A stretch of 64,000 nt of DNA from SAR86 cluster bacterium (GTDB lineage: Bacteria; Pseudomonadota; Gammaproteobacteria; Magnimaribacterales; Magnimaribacteraceae), in contig JAQWNM010000010.1 of NCBI GenBank assembly GCA_029268615.1, forward strand, positions 124,001 to 188,000. The letters run 5' to 3'. The position numbers and the translations under genes are program-made. The notes under the pieces were generated by a model, which ran no database searches, was not told the origin of the DNA, and was given only the letters and a program-made list of their open reading frames with translations. Shown here in pieces: positions 9,235 through 18,607 of this stretch. How positions within the stretch are numbered: position 1 is the first letter of the stretch; every line of letters starts with the position of its first letter.

Positions 9235-10719
9235 TTAATCTTCTTTAGCTTTTATAAAATATGAGAGCACTATTAAGACTAATGCAATTACTAAGTAATA
9301 TTGGATCATAAAATTAAATACTGGCGAGATAGTTCTTAAACCGGCATCTATAGCCTCACCACCCAGAAGACCAGCTAAGACTCCTCCTATAGCACTTGCT
9401 AAAAACCATAAACCAAACATTTGCCCCATATATCTCTTTGGACCATACTTAGAAAAAGCTGAGAGTCCTATAGGAGATAAAGCTAGCTCTCCCCATGTTT
9501 GTAATAAGTAAGTTAAAATAAGCCATTGCATAGCTACTGGAGCAGATTTTAAAGCTATTTCAACCGCAAAAATCATCACTACAAAACTGAGTGCCATAAA
9601 GAGCAATCCAATGGCAAACTTTATAGGTAAATTTGGATTTAAATTGATACGGCCTAAATGAGCCCAAATTCCTGCAAAAATTGGAGCAAAAATAACAACA
9701 AACATAGGATTGGCAAATTGAAGCCACCCGACTGGGATAATAAAGTTGCTAATTGATAAATCTGTATAGTCTCTTGCAAAAATACTTAATGAACCTGCAG
9801 ATTGATCAAAACCAGCCCAAAATGCAGCAGCCCCTATGAATAAAATAAACAGTAAAATAAGATTCTTTCTTTCATTAGAATCTAACCCAGCAAGCAAAAA
9901 AAGATATATAAAATAGAGGCCTGCTATTATGGTGAGGAAGTAAGCAAAATACTCAGCAAAGAACCTTGGGTCAAATGCAATAAAACCAAATAGTCCTGCA
10001 CCTATAATTAAAAACATCCCTATTAAAGAAATATACATATAGTTTGCTAGCTTTAACCTTTTATCTTCTTTCATTTCATTTGGATTCATTCCAGCTTTTC
10101 CTAATAAATCACGGTGTTTAATAAACTGCCAAACACCAAAAGTCATGCCAACTCCAGCAGCTCCAAAACCCCAATGCCATCCAATTTTTTCACCAAGATA
10201 AGAACAAATTAAGAAACCTAAAGTTGAACCTATATTGATGGACATATAGAAAATCGTGTAACCCGCTTCTCTTTTTTCATCTAAGTTGTTATATAGTTCA
10301 CCAACAATAGTAGAAATATTTCCTTTTAATAATCCAGTTCCTAAGACAACTAAGATTAACCCTAAAAAGAAAGTACTATCCAAAGGTATTGCTAAAGTAA
10401 AATGACCTAAAGCTATGATAATTGCGCCTATTAGTACAGCTTTCTGATGACCTAAAATATTGTCAGCTATCCAGCCTCCTGGAACAACCATAAAATAAAC
10501 CATACCAACATATATTCCATATATAGCCTGAGAATCTATTTGAGACCATCCCAGTCCTGGATTAAAACCTGTCACTGACCCAGTCATATAAAGAACCAAT
10601 AAAGCCCTCATGCCATAGTAAGACATTCTTTCCCACATTTCAGTCAGAAATAAAGTTCTTAACCCAATTGGATGCCCAAAAAAATTTTTTTCTAAGCTAT
10701 CTGAAGTACTTTTACTCAT
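9235..10719 (-). CDS. Proton-dependent oligopeptide transporter (POT/PTR family)
   Basis: Imports di- and tripeptides with protons across the inner membrane. The 494-residue, strongly hydrophobic protein starts with the PTR2 signature ...FLTEMWERMSYYGMRALLVLYM (about residues 24-45), containing the ExxER-like motif for proton coupling. A second family region is GNISTIVGELYNNLDEKREAGYTIFYMSINIGS (second PTR2 motif). About 14 membrane segments are expected. Closest named relatives are DtpA/DtpB. Divergent from the RDD gene over a 58-base spacer holding a perfect palindrome. Confidence 0.9.
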   Translation of the reverse strand: MSKSTSDSLEKNFFGHPIGLRTLFLTEMWERMSYYGMRALLVLYMTGSVTGFNPGLGWSQIDSQAIYGIYVGMVYFMVVPGGWIADNILGHQKAVLIGAIIIALGHFTLAIPLDSTFFLGLILVVLGTGLLKGNISTIVGELYNNLDEKREAGYTIFYMSINIGSTLGFLICSYLGEKIGWHWGFGAAGVGMTFGVWQFIKHRDLLGKAGMNPNEMKEDKRLKLANYMYISLIGMFLIIGAGLFGFIAFDPRFFAEYFAYFLTIIAGLYFIYLFLLAGLDSNERKNLILLFILFIGAAAFWAGFDQSAGSLSIFARDYTDLSISNFIIPVGWLQFANPMFVVIFAPIFAGIWAHLGRINLNPNLPIKFAIGLLFMALSFVVMIFAVEIALKSAPVAMQWLILTYLLQTWGELALSPIGLSAFSKYGPKRYMGQMFGLWFLASAIGGVLAGLLGGEAIDAGLRTISPVFNFMIQYYLVIALVLIVLSYFIKAKED

Positions 10720-10731
10720 ATTTTCAATATA

Positions 10732-10747
10732 ATTCTATAAATAGAAT
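10732..10747. promoter_or_regulatory. Palindrome in the transporter/RDD divergent spacer
   Basis: ATTCTAT-AA-ATAGAAT, a perfect 7+2+7 inverted repeat containing a TATAAA on the plus strand. Its central place between two divergent genes makes an operator or overlapping promoters plausible; it has no T tract. AT-rich sequence raises the chance of coincidence. Confidence 0.35.
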
Positions 10748-10777
10748 AACTAATATATTCCTTAGAGCAAATTTTAT

Positions 10778-11197
10778 ATGAAAGAAGTTGGATTTTTTAG
10801 AAGAATTTTTTCATTATTTTATGACACGATGATAATTGCAGCGATCATTTTTTCACTAACACTGCTTCTCGTTGTTGTAAATGGAGAATCAATCAAACCT
10901 GGGTCGTTATTAAGTTTTGCACAATTATTAATCATCGTATTCACTGGACCAGTTTTTTATTCCTATTTTTGGATGAATAATTTTGGGCAAACTATAGGAA
11001 TGCAAGCTTGGAAAATAAGGTTAGTTAGTAACTCAGAAGAGAATCTAGAATTAAAACAATGCATTGTGAGATGCCTAGGATCTTTAATAAGTTTTGGTTT
11101 TCTAGGATTAGGATATTTTTATATTTTTTTTGATGCTAAGAAAAGATCTTGGTCTGACCTAATCTCAAAAACAAATATTATTAAAGAACTAAGCTAG
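10778..11197 (+). CDS. RDD family membrane protein
   Basis: 139 residues with an N-terminal GFFRRIFSLFYDTMIIAAIIF, the Arg...Asp pattern that names the RDD family, and the late motif FFDAKKRSWSDLISKT. Hydrophobic stretches at about residues 13-32, 45-68 and 98-118 suggest three membrane helices. Some RDD proteins have been linked to ion transport, but the family's role is mostly unknown and nothing here narrows it. It converges on lptG, overlapping it by 4 bases. Confidence 0.8.
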   Translation: MKEVGFFRRIFSLFYDTMIIAAIIFSLTLLLVVVNGESIKPGSLLSFAQLLIIVFTGPVFYSYFWMNNFGQTIGMQAWKIRLVSNSEENLELKQCIVRCLGSLISFGFLGLGYFYIFFDAKKRSWSDLISKTNIIKELS

Positions 11198-12252
11198 AGC
11201 CTCTTAAGACTAAAACTTGATATTATTAGTATAAATAATATTGGCGTAAAAATAGCCCAGAAAGCTGTTAAGTCTGTAACTAAACTCATGCTTCCAAAAA
11301 GTTTTTGTAATAAATCTAATCCCAAGGCAATACTTATACCCATAATTAACCTCAAGCCACTTTTGTTCTCCCGCATTGGCCCAAAAAGTAAACTGGCAGC
11401 TAGAAGTAAAAGGCTAAAAGTTGAAATTGGTTGTAATAACTTCTTCCAAAATTCTAAAGAAGCTTGATTTCTCTTCGACTTTATTTTCTCTACTTCTAAT
11501 CTTTCTCGCAACTCACTTATGGATAAATACCTATGCGATAAGATGGGTTTAAGCTCAAATTCCTGAGGTCCTACTTTCCACTCCCCTTTTCTATTAACCA
11601 AATCATAATTTGGAGATTCGTGATTATCAAAATTTATATTTTTGAGTTGCCATATATTATTAATATAACTAGCTGAATCTGCCTTAATAATTTCTTTAAG
11701 TTGATAATTATCATTTAAATCATAAATTGTTATACCCTCTAGAAATTGCTCATTAGGAATTGAAGAAATATGAATAAACTGTCTTTCCTTATTTATCCAA
11801 TATCCTGTATCTAGATTGGTGCCATCTCGAGCTATAGCTCTTTCCTCTTCTGCTTTTTGTGATAACTGAGGAATCCATAATTCAGACGATATTAATCCAA
11901 CTAAAACAATTATCAAGACTGGTCTAAAAGAAGCTAAAATTATTTGAAAGAAACTTTTCCCCAAGACTCTTGAAGCCATTATTTCTCCTTGATCTATTAA
12001 TGCTCCTAAACCAATTAATGTTCCTACAAGGCAAAAATAAGCAGACATATCATAGATTCTATAAGGCATTATCTGAATGCAATATTTCAAAGCATCTATA
12101 AATAAATATGAAGAATTAATTTCACCTAATTCACCTAATAAAAGAAAAAGTAAATCTAAAGAAGAGATAGCTAGAGCTACCAAAAAATAAGCTTGAAGGA
12201 TTTTCATACTTATATTCAATTCAATAATATCTCCTATTAAATTTTTAATCAT
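11194..12252 (-). CDS. lptG: LPS export ABC transporter permease LptG
   Basis: Inner-membrane permease that with LptF and the LptB ATPase extracts LPS from the inner membrane. YjgP/YjgQ family: two N-terminal helix pairs including AYFCLVGTLIGLGALIDQGEIMASRVLG, a periplasmic beta-jellyroll from about residue 130 to 245, and a C-terminal helix bundle. I place the start at ATG 12252 (352 residues), which shares one base with the lptF stop (TGATG); a GTG one codon earlier is possible. Confidence 0.93.
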   Translation of the reverse strand: MIKNLIGDIIELNISMKILQAYFLVALAISSLDLLFLLLGELGEINSSYLFIDALKYCIQIMPYRIYDMSAYFCLVGTLIGLGALIDQGEIMASRVLGKSFFQIILASFRPVLIIVLVGLISSELWIPQLSQKAEEERAIARDGTNLDTGYWINKERQFIHISSIPNEQFLEGITIYDLNDNYQLKEIIKADSASYINNIWQLKNINFDNHESPNYDLVNRKGEWKVGPQEFELKPILSHRYLSISELRERLEVEKIKSKRNQASLEFWKKLLQPISTFSLLLLAASLLFGPMRENKSGLRLIMGISIALGLDLLQKLFGSMSLVTDLTAFWAIFTPILFILIISSFSLKRL

Positions 12253-13277
12253 CACGAGCCCTGAATCTCTCTTTTTAATAAATAAAACCCAAAAAATAAA
12301 AAAAGTAGATGTGTTGCTACCAAACTAATAAAACCATTTAAGTTCCCTTGTTCAAGCCAACTTTTTCCTAATATCAAGAAACTCAAATATATTATAAATA
12401 TTAGTAAAGCTGGAAATACTTTTCTATACCTACTCTGTCTAGGCTCAATTTTACTAAGAGGGATTGCTATAAAAGAAATTATTAAAGTAAAAAGAGGTAA
12501 TGAAATTTTCCATTGCCAATCACTAAGTAAATCAAAATTGACATTATTTTTAGTATTTAACTTTCCATTTGATAAATTATCGTCCTCTGTCTGAAAATTA
12601 ATCGTTAATTGATCAAAACTTAAATTTATTTTTTGTGTAGCTGATTTACTAAGGGAAGTGCCCTCCTCTAGAATAAAATTATTCTTAATTTCATTGAAAT
12701 AAGCACTTTTAGAAAAAATAACAATACTCTCTTTAATATCATCATTTCCTGAGGATCTTATAAAGACTTCATTAAAAGACATTTCATCTTTCTCTTTAGC
12801 AAAAAATACTCCTTTATTATTAAATTCATGAAAAATATCTGGCTCTAAGTTAGATATTTTTTCAGCGAACGTTTTGTCAGTTTTAATTTCATTTGCATAA
12901 GTATTTGATATTGGAGTAAGCCAAAAACTTAAATACCCTATAAACAAACTAATTAAGATAGATAAAATAATCACAAGACGGAACAGGTAAAGTTTACTAA
13001 TTCCGCATTGGTGCAAAATTACCATTTCATTATTTGAATGAAGTTGTCCAAAGAATAAAATAATGGCTAAAAAGAATCCAAACGGAAGTATAAGCTGAAT
13101 AAACTCTGGCAAACGAAAGGAAATTAACCAAAATACCAATGCTGGATCAATCTCACCGTGAACTGATTGCTCCAGATATTGAATTGAACGAGAGGTGATG
13201 ACAATAAAAAGAAAAACTAAGCTAACTGCCGCAGTATATGAGAAAATGCTTTTTATTAAATAGTTTCTTAAAATCAT
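12252..13277 (-). CDS. lptF: LPS export ABC transporter permease LptF
   Basis: Partner of LptG in the LptB2FG LPS extractor. 341 residues: N-terminal helices (YLIKSIFSYTAAVSLVFLFIVITSRSIQYLEQ), the conserved FFGQLHSNNEMVILHQCGIS coupling-helix region that contacts LptB, a periplasmic domain, and C-terminal helices with AIPLSKIEPRQSRYRKVFPALLIF. Operon lptF-lptG, divergent from pepA just as in E. coli and Pseudomonas. Confidence 0.94.
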   Translation of the reverse strand: MILRNYLIKSIFSYTAAVSLVFLFIVITSRSIQYLEQSVHGEIDPALVFWLISFRLPEFIQLILPFGFFLAIILFFGQLHSNNEMVILHQCGISKLYLFRLVIILSILISLFIGYLSFWLTPISNTYANEIKTDKTFAEKISNLEPDIFHEFNNKGVFFAKEKDEMSFNEVFIRSSGNDDIKESIVIFSKSAYFNEIKNNFILEEGTSLSKSATQKINLSFDQLTINFQTEDDNLSNGKLNTKNNVNFDLLSDWQWKISLPLFTLIISFIAIPLSKIEPRQSRYRKVFPALLIFIIYLSFLILGKSWLEQGNLNGFISLVATHLLFLFFGFYLLKREIQGS

Positions 13278-13312
13278 CTATTTATGTTTCGTCTTCAATA
13301 TTTTAGTTTGCA

Positions 13313-13341
13313 TTGATTATACGAAATAAAATAATTATAAG
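13313..13341 (+). promoter_or_regulatory. Sigma-70-like promoter for pepA-holC-valS
   Basis: TTGATT (13313-13318), 17-base spacer, TATAAG (13336-13341). On the opposite strand a perfect TATAAT (13321-13316) overlaps this -35 and could serve lptF, though its -35 is weak. The transcript would carry a leader of about 80 bases ending in AGGAG before pepA. Confidence 0.45.
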
Positions 13342-13425
13342 TTATAGTTATTAAATTATGCACTAGGGCAAGTAATTAACCCAATATATTAAATCAAAAT
13401 CTTTAAAATATCAGGAGTAAAAGAT

Positions 13426-14940
13426 ATGAAAAAACGTCTAATATTAGATTTTAAATCAATGAGTATTTCAGAAGTTTCCTCAATTAAGTCAGGATTACTC
13501 ATTGGAGGATGCTATGAAGGTAAAGATCCAGGAAGACTCATAAATGTTATAAATAAAGCTTCTAAGGGTCTTATTAACAAGCTTTTGAAAAGAGGTGATC
13601 ACAAAGGGATAACTGGCTCTTCATTTTCTATCCCAAGTTTAGATGGTATCAATTCAGAAAGACTAAGTTTAATTGGATGCGGGAAAAAAGATCACAAAAA
13701 AAATACTCAAGAAATGATCAAAATCATTTCTAATACTATTCACGCAGCAAAATATAGTGGCACGTCAAATGCCTATATTGTTTTACCTAAACTAAAATCA
13801 GAAGATCATGAAGATAAATGGATAGCTTATCAAATTGGAATGTTAGCAGAGAGTATTTGCTATATTTATGAACCCAAAATAGGCAAATCAAATACAAAAA
13901 AAATAAAACTAAAAAAAATTACAGTAGCTTTTGTAGAAACAAAAAATAAAATCTCTGATTTGAAAAAGAATCTTTTAAAAGGACAAATAACTGGCCAAGG
14001 CATGAATACCGCAAAGGACTTAGGTAACCTCCCGGGTAATGTTTGCACTCCTAGCTTTATGGCTAAAGAAGCTAAGGCAGCTGGAAGGAAATATAAAAAC
14101 TTGACTTGCAAAGTTCTTGGGGAAAAAGAAATGTCTACCCTAGGTATGCATTGCCTGTTGTCCGTTGGCCAAGGAAGCAAGGAAGAATCTAAACTTATCA
14201 CTTTAAATTACAAGGGGTCCACAAAGAAAGAAACTCCTTTTGTCTTAGTCGGGAAAGGAATCACTTTTGATACAGGAGGTATTAGCTTGAAACCTGGAAA
14301 TGCTATGGATGAAATGAAGTATGACATGTGTGGAGCTGCAAGCGTTATTGGTACACTTCAAGTAATTGCTGCTATGCAACTTCCCATCAATGTCGTAGGA
14401 GTTATTGCTGCTGCTGAAAATATGCCAGGTAGCCAGGCTACCAAACCTGGAGATGTAGTAAAGACCCTATCAGGAAAAACTGTAGAAGTCCTTAACACTG
14501 ATGCCGAAGGAAGATTGGTATTAGCAGATGCTCTTACTTACGTAAAAAGATTTAATCCAAAAACGGTCATAGATATAGCAACTTTAACAGGCGCTTGTGT
14601 AGTTGCCTTAGGTAACTATACTTCAGCAGTTCTTTCAAATGATGATAACTTGGCACAAGAGATTCTTAATTCAGGAAAAAAATCAGGAGATAGAGCTTGG
14701 CAACTTCCTTTATGGGATGAATATCAAAAGGACATAGAAAGTAATTTTGCTGATATAGCCAATATAGGAGGAAGAGCTGGAACTATAACTGCTGCCTGTT
14801 TCTTATCTCGTTTCAGTGAAAAGTATATTTGGGCTCATTTAGATATAGCGGGAACTGCATGGGTTCAAGGAAAGATGAAAGGAGCTACTGGAAGACCTGT
14901 ACCTTTATTAACTGAATACCTATTGAATCAACTAAGTTAA
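13426..14940 (+). CDS. pepA: Leucyl aminopeptidase (M17)
   Basis: Cytosolic dizinc aminopeptidase; in E. coli PepA also binds DNA in cer/Xer recombination and carAB control. 504 residues, normal size. Metal and catalytic residues match E. coli with an offset of 7: Lys277, Asp282, Lys289, Asp300, Asp359, Glu361, and Arg363 in NTDAEGRLVLADAL. A clear AGGAG stands 7 bases before the ATG. Since PepA represses carAB in E. coli, its presence in the same window as a regulated carA leader is notable, but there is no sequence evidence here that it binds that site. Confidence 0.96.
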   Translation: MKKRLILDFKSMSISEVSSIKSGLLIGGCYEGKDPGRLINVINKASKGLINKLLKRGDHKGITGSSFSIPSLDGINSERLSLIGCGKKDHKKNTQEMIKIISNTIHAAKYSGTSNAYIVLPKLKSEDHEDKWIAYQIGMLAESICYIYEPKIGKSNTKKIKLKKITVAFVETKNKISDLKKNLLKGQITGQGMNTAKDLGNLPGNVCTPSFMAKEAKAAGRKYKNLTCKVLGEKEMSTLGMHCLLSVGQGSKEESKLITLNYKGSTKKETPFVLVGKGITFDTGGISLKPGNAMDEMKYDMCGAASVIGTLQVIAAMQLPINVVGVIAAAENMPGSQATKPGDVVKTLSGKTVEVLNTDAEGRLVLADALTYVKRFNPKTVIDIATLTGACVVALGNYTSAVLSNDDNLAQEILNSGKKSGDRAWQLPLWDEYQKDIESNFADIANIGGRAGTITAACFLSRFSEKYIWAHLDIAGTAWVQGKMKGATGRPVPLLTEYLLNQLS

Positions 14941-14942
14941 AT

Positions 14943-15392
14943 ATGCAGAAAGTTGAATTCATGCCTGCTGGAAAGGATAAGCAGACGGCTATTGAATTTG
15001 TCTGCAAATTAACGGGCTCACTATACTTAGGAGAAGAACAGGATATTTCTGTAGGTTCAAAAATTAATATAAGGTGTGAATCTGCCACAGAGGCCGATAT
15101 CATGAATGAAAAGATGTGGGTATATCCTAAAGAGTTAGTGCTACCTCATAATATTGCTAATCAAAATAAAGAAGACTTCCCTATTCTTATTAGTTATCCA
15201 GGTTTAAAAGTTGATACTAATTTATATAATATTTTAATAAATTTAAATCCTGACCTACCACAAGATATTAAGGCCTATAAAAAATCTATTCAGATAATAA
15301 TTGAGGACAAAGCTGAATTAAGAAGGCGAGCTGCAGAGAGTTGGAAAGCATGTATCAAAGCTAATATGAATCCAGAATTAATAAAACTTTAA
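14943..15392 (+). CDS. holC: DNA polymerase III chi subunit
   Basis: Chi links the clamp loader to single-strand binding protein. 149 residues, matching family length; begins MQKVEFMPAGKDKQTAIEFVCKL and ends ...ELRRRAAESWKACIKANM, with FPILISYPG in between. It sits between pepA and valS, the standard gammaproteobacterial place. It starts 2 bases after pepA and shares one base with valS (TAATG). A candidate for its partner psi (HolD) lies at 23207-23611. Confidence 0.9.
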   Translation: MQKVEFMPAGKDKQTAIEFVCKLTGSLYLGEEQDISVGSKINIRCESATEADIMNEKMWVYPKELVLPHNIANQNKEDFPILISYPGLKVDTNLYNILINLNPDLPQDIKAYKKSIQIIIEDKAELRRRAAESWKACIKANMNPELIKL

Positions 15393-18154
15393 TGGAAAAA
15401 AACTTTAACCCTCATTTGGTTGAGTCTTCTTGGTATAAAAGGTGGGAAGAAGATGGACACTTTAAAGCTAATCCACAAAGTAAGAAAAAACCTTTCACTA
15501 TAATGATTCCCCCTCCTAACGTGACTGGCACCTTGCATATGGGGCATGGTTTCCAGAATAGTCTAATTGACACCTTAGTTAGATATAAACGAATGGATGG
15601 ATATGATGTTCTATGGCAAGTAGGAACAGATCATGCAGGTATAGCTACTCAATTGATAGTTGAAAGACAACTAGAACTAAAAGGTATCAAAAAGGAAGAT
15701 TTAGGTAGGGAAAAGTTTATAAAAGAAGTATGGAAATGGAAGAATACTTCTGGAAATATTATTACGCAACAACTTAGGAGATTAGGGGCCTCTGTAGATT
15801 GGTCTAGAGAAGTATTTACTATGGATAGGAGTATGTCTGAGAGCGTCCAAAAGGTTTTCATAGACTTGCATGAAAAAGACTTAATTTATAGAGGTGAAAG
15901 ACTTATAAATTGGGACACTTCTCTACAAACAGCTGTTTCTGATCTTGAAGTTGATTCCGTTGAGGAGGCAGGATATTTATGGACAATAAAATATCTACTT
16001 TCAAAAGGAGGAGACTTGCATGTTGCTACCACTAGGCCAGAGACCATGTTTGGAGATGTTGCAATTGCAGTTCATCCTAAAGATAAGAGATATAATAAAT
16101 ATATTGGTGAAAGAGTATTAATTCCAATACTAAATAAAGAGATACCTATAATTTCAGATGATTATGTAGATAAAGAATTTGGAACAGGATGTTTAAAAAT
16201 TACACCTGGACATGATTTTAATGATTATGAAGTAGGTAAAAGGCATAACTTATCCCCTATAAACATACTCAATAAAGATGGAACTCTAAATAACACCGTC
16301 CCAAAAGAATATCAAGATCTAAAAATATTAGAAGCTAGGAAGAAAATTATTTCTGACTTAAAAAAATCTAATCACATAGTTGAAATAAAAGACCATAAAC
16401 TCATAATTCCTAGAGGAGAGAGGAGTGGGTCTGTTCTAGAACCAATGTTAACTAAACAGTGGTTTCTTAATGCTAAAAAACTATCCATAAAAGCCAAATC
16501 TGTAGTTAGACAAAATAAAACAAAGTTCATACCTAAAAACTGGGAAAATACTTATTTTGCTTGGATGGATAATATTCAAGATTGGTGCATAAGTAGGCAA
16601 CTTTGGTGGGGTCATAGAATACCTGCTTGGTACGACTCGAAAGGTAATGTTTATGTTGGAAAGAATGAGAAAGAAGTTAGAAAAAAATATAAAATTGGAA
16701 ATAAACTTGCCTTGGAAAGAGATCAGGATGTTTTAGATACTTGGTTTTCATCCTCATTATGGACTTTCTCCACTCTAGGTTGGCCTAAAAGTAACCTTCT
16801 GCTCAAAAGATATCATCCTACAAATGTCTTAGTAACCGGCTTTGATATCATCTTCTTTTGGGTAGCAAGAATGATTATGATGACTACTTACTTCTTGAAA
16901 GAAGTTCCTTTTCAGGAAATCATAATCCATGGTCTAGTAAGAGACTCTGAAGGGCAAAAAATGTCAAAATCTAAGGGAAATATTATAGACCCCCTCGATG
17001 TCATTGATGGAATAGAATTAGATTCTCTTTTAGAAAAAAGCACTAAATCTTTATTGCAGCCAAAGATGAAAGATGGGGTAATAAAAAATTTAACTAAGAA
17101 ATTTCCCAATGGGATTAAAGTTAATGGGACGGACTCACTTCGTCTCACTTTTTGCTCTCTTGCTTCAGGAAGTAGAGATGTTAACTTTGACTTAGAGAGA
17201 GTTGAAGGATATAGAAACTTTTGTAATAAACTTTGGAATGGAGCTCGGTTTCTCAATCTAAAGTTAGAAGACTTCAATCGACTACCGAAGCCTAATTCAT
17301 CGGATAAAATTGATCTGTGGATGGAAACTAAGTTAAGAGAAACTACAAAAAGAGTTAGAAAAGCATTTGATACTTATCGTTTTGATCTAGCTACACAATA
17401 TATATATGAATTTATTTGGAATGATTTTTGTGATTGGTATTTAGAATTCATAAAAATTAAATTAAAAGATAAGTCTTATTCTGAACACAATAAAAAAATA
17501 ACGCTAAGCTTTGCTTTTAGTATCTTAGAAAAAACTCTTAGATTGGCTCATCCTTTGATGCCATTTATAACAGAAGAAATATGGAATCAAATAAGGCCTA
17601 TACACAAAAGTAAACTAAAGAGCATTATGATAAGCCCTTATCCAAAAGAAACAAAAAAAGAGAACTTAAAGATATCAAAGGACATAGAGTGGCTAAAAGA
17701 GGTTATCTCTGGGATTAGAAATATAAGAGGCGAACTTAGAATTAAACCATCTCTAAAGATAAATTGTTTACTCCAAAATGGTACAAAAAGAGATCAAAAT
17801 TTAATAAAAGAATTTGAGAAATTTATTATTTCTCTAACGGGACTGAAAAACTTAACCTGGATTTCTATTAAAGGAACTGCACCTGCTTCCTCAGTTAAAG
17901 TGATGGGAAAAATGAAGATACTAATCCCGCTTGAGGGAATAATTGATCCATCAGAGGAAATAGAACGACTTTCTAAATTAATAAACAAACTTAATACTGA
18001 AAGTGGGATGTTAAGTGCTAAACTGAAAAACAAGAAGTTTATTGAGAACGCTCCAAAAGAATTGGTCTTAAAAGAAAAAAATAGATTCAATCAATTAGAC
18101 AATGAATCAGCAGAACTAGAATTGAAACTCCTAGAGTTAAGAAATTCTATTTAA
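15392..18154 (+). CDS. valS: Valyl-tRNA synthetase
   Basis: Class I synthetase charging tRNA-Val. 920 residues. The HIGH-type motif is HMGH at 49-52 (PPPNVTGTLHMGHG) and KMSKS is at 523-527. The editing (CP1) domain carries ATTRPETMFGDVAIAVHP, and WWGHRIPAWY and DVLDTWFSSSLW follow. The C-terminal roughly 70 residues form the coiled-coil arm that contacts tRNA (EEIERLSKLINKLNTESGML...). No sign of frame damage. Last gene of pepA-holC-valS. Confidence 0.97.
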   Translation: MEKNFNPHLVESSWYKRWEEDGHFKANPQSKKKPFTIMIPPPNVTGTLHMGHGFQNSLIDTLVRYKRMDGYDVLWQVGTDHAGIATQLIVERQLELKGIKKEDLGREKFIKEVWKWKNTSGNIITQQLRRLGASVDWSREVFTMDRSMSESVQKVFIDLHEKDLIYRGERLINWDTSLQTAVSDLEVDSVEEAGYLWTIKYLLSKGGDLHVATTRPETMFGDVAIAVHPKDKRYNKYIGERVLIPILNKEIPIISDDYVDKEFGTGCLKITPGHDFNDYEVGKRHNLSPINILNKDGTLNNTVPKEYQDLKILEARKKIISDLKKSNHIVEIKDHKLIIPRGERSGSVLEPMLTKQWFLNAKKLSIKAKSVVRQNKTKFIPKNWENTYFAWMDNIQDWCISRQLWWGHRIPAWYDSKGNVYVGKNEKEVRKKYKIGNKLALERDQDVLDTWFSSSLWTFSTLGWPKSNLLLKRYHPTNVLVTGFDIIFFWVARMIMMTTYFLKEVPFQEIIIHGLVRDSEGQKMSKSKGNIIDPLDVIDGIELDSLLEKSTKSLLQPKMKDGVIKNLTKKFPNGIKVNGTDSLRLTFCSLASGSRDVNFDLERVEGYRNFCNKLWNGARFLNLKLEDFNRLPKPNSSDKIDLWMETKLRETTKRVRKAFDTYRFDLATQYIYEFIWNDFCDWYLEFIKIKLKDKSYSEHNKKITLSFAFSILEKTLRLAHPLMPFITEEIWNQIRPIHKSKLKSIMISPYPKETKKENLKISKDIEWLKEVISGIRNIRGELRIKPSLKINCLLQNGTKRDQNLIKEFEKFIISLTGLKNLTWISIKGTAPASSVKVMGKMKILIPLEGIIDPSEEIERLSKLINKLNTESGMLSAKLKNKKFIENAPKELVLKEKNRFNQLDNESAELELKLLELRNSI

Positions 18155-18204
18155 ATAAGAAATTTAACATAAATGTTCTATAATCTAATTCTTGGAGATT
18201 TTTT

Positions 18205-18603
18205 ATGTTATTTCGTTCCTTTATTACAAGTGGTTTGTTAGCTCTTATTTTTACTGGAGTTATCTTCTTTTCTTCAATTATGGGCATAAAAAAAGAAATT
18301 CTCCTTGTATGGCCAAATTTTTTCATTATATCTTGGTTGATAGCTCTTTTATCAATAGGTGGATTCTTTTATGGCAGGAAACTTAAGAGAACATGGAAGA
18401 AAGAAACCGGTACGATTAAATGGTTTGACCCTAGTAAAGGTTATGGATTTTTAATAAGAGATAAAGGTGGAGACTTATTTGTTCATTTCAAATCTGTAAA
18501 TGAAAAAGATAGAAGAAAATTAAAAGAAGATACTAGGGTAAAGTTCTCAGTGGAGACAAAGGAAAAAGGTCCTCAGGCAGAAAATATAGAGATTATTGAA
18601 TAA
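18205..18603 (+). CDS. Membrane-anchored cold-shock-domain protein
   Basis: 132 residues. Two hydrophobic helices (about 7-26 and 35-57) are followed by a basic linker (GRKLKRTWKKETG) and a cold-shock domain at 67-132: GTIKWFDPSKGYGFL with RNP1 KGYGFL (78-83) and RNP2 LFVHF (91-95). Cold-shock domains bind single-stranded RNA or DNA; here the domain should face the cytoplasm under the positive-inside rule. Bacterial fusions of a CSD with membrane segments are known, often with the CSD first; here the anchor comes first. GGAG precedes the ATG. Function unknown; tethering RNA at the membrane is a guess. Confidence 0.8.
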   Translation: MLFRSFITSGLLALIFTGVIFFSSIMGIKKEILLVWPNFFIISWLIALLSIGGFFYGRKLKRTWKKETGTIKWFDPSKGYGFLIRDKGGDLFVHFKSVNEKDRRKLKEDTRVKFSVETKEKGPQAENIEIIE

Positions 18604-18607
18604 AGCT

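Noticed and set aside
13866-14201. 111-residue minus-strand ORF inside pepA
   Set aside because: Antisense to a fully conserved pepA sequence; no independent support.
18192-18386. 64-residue ORF starting just before the cold-shock-domain gene
   Set aside because: Different frame of the same region; the 18205 frame has GGAG, membrane helices and a recognisable cold-shock domain.
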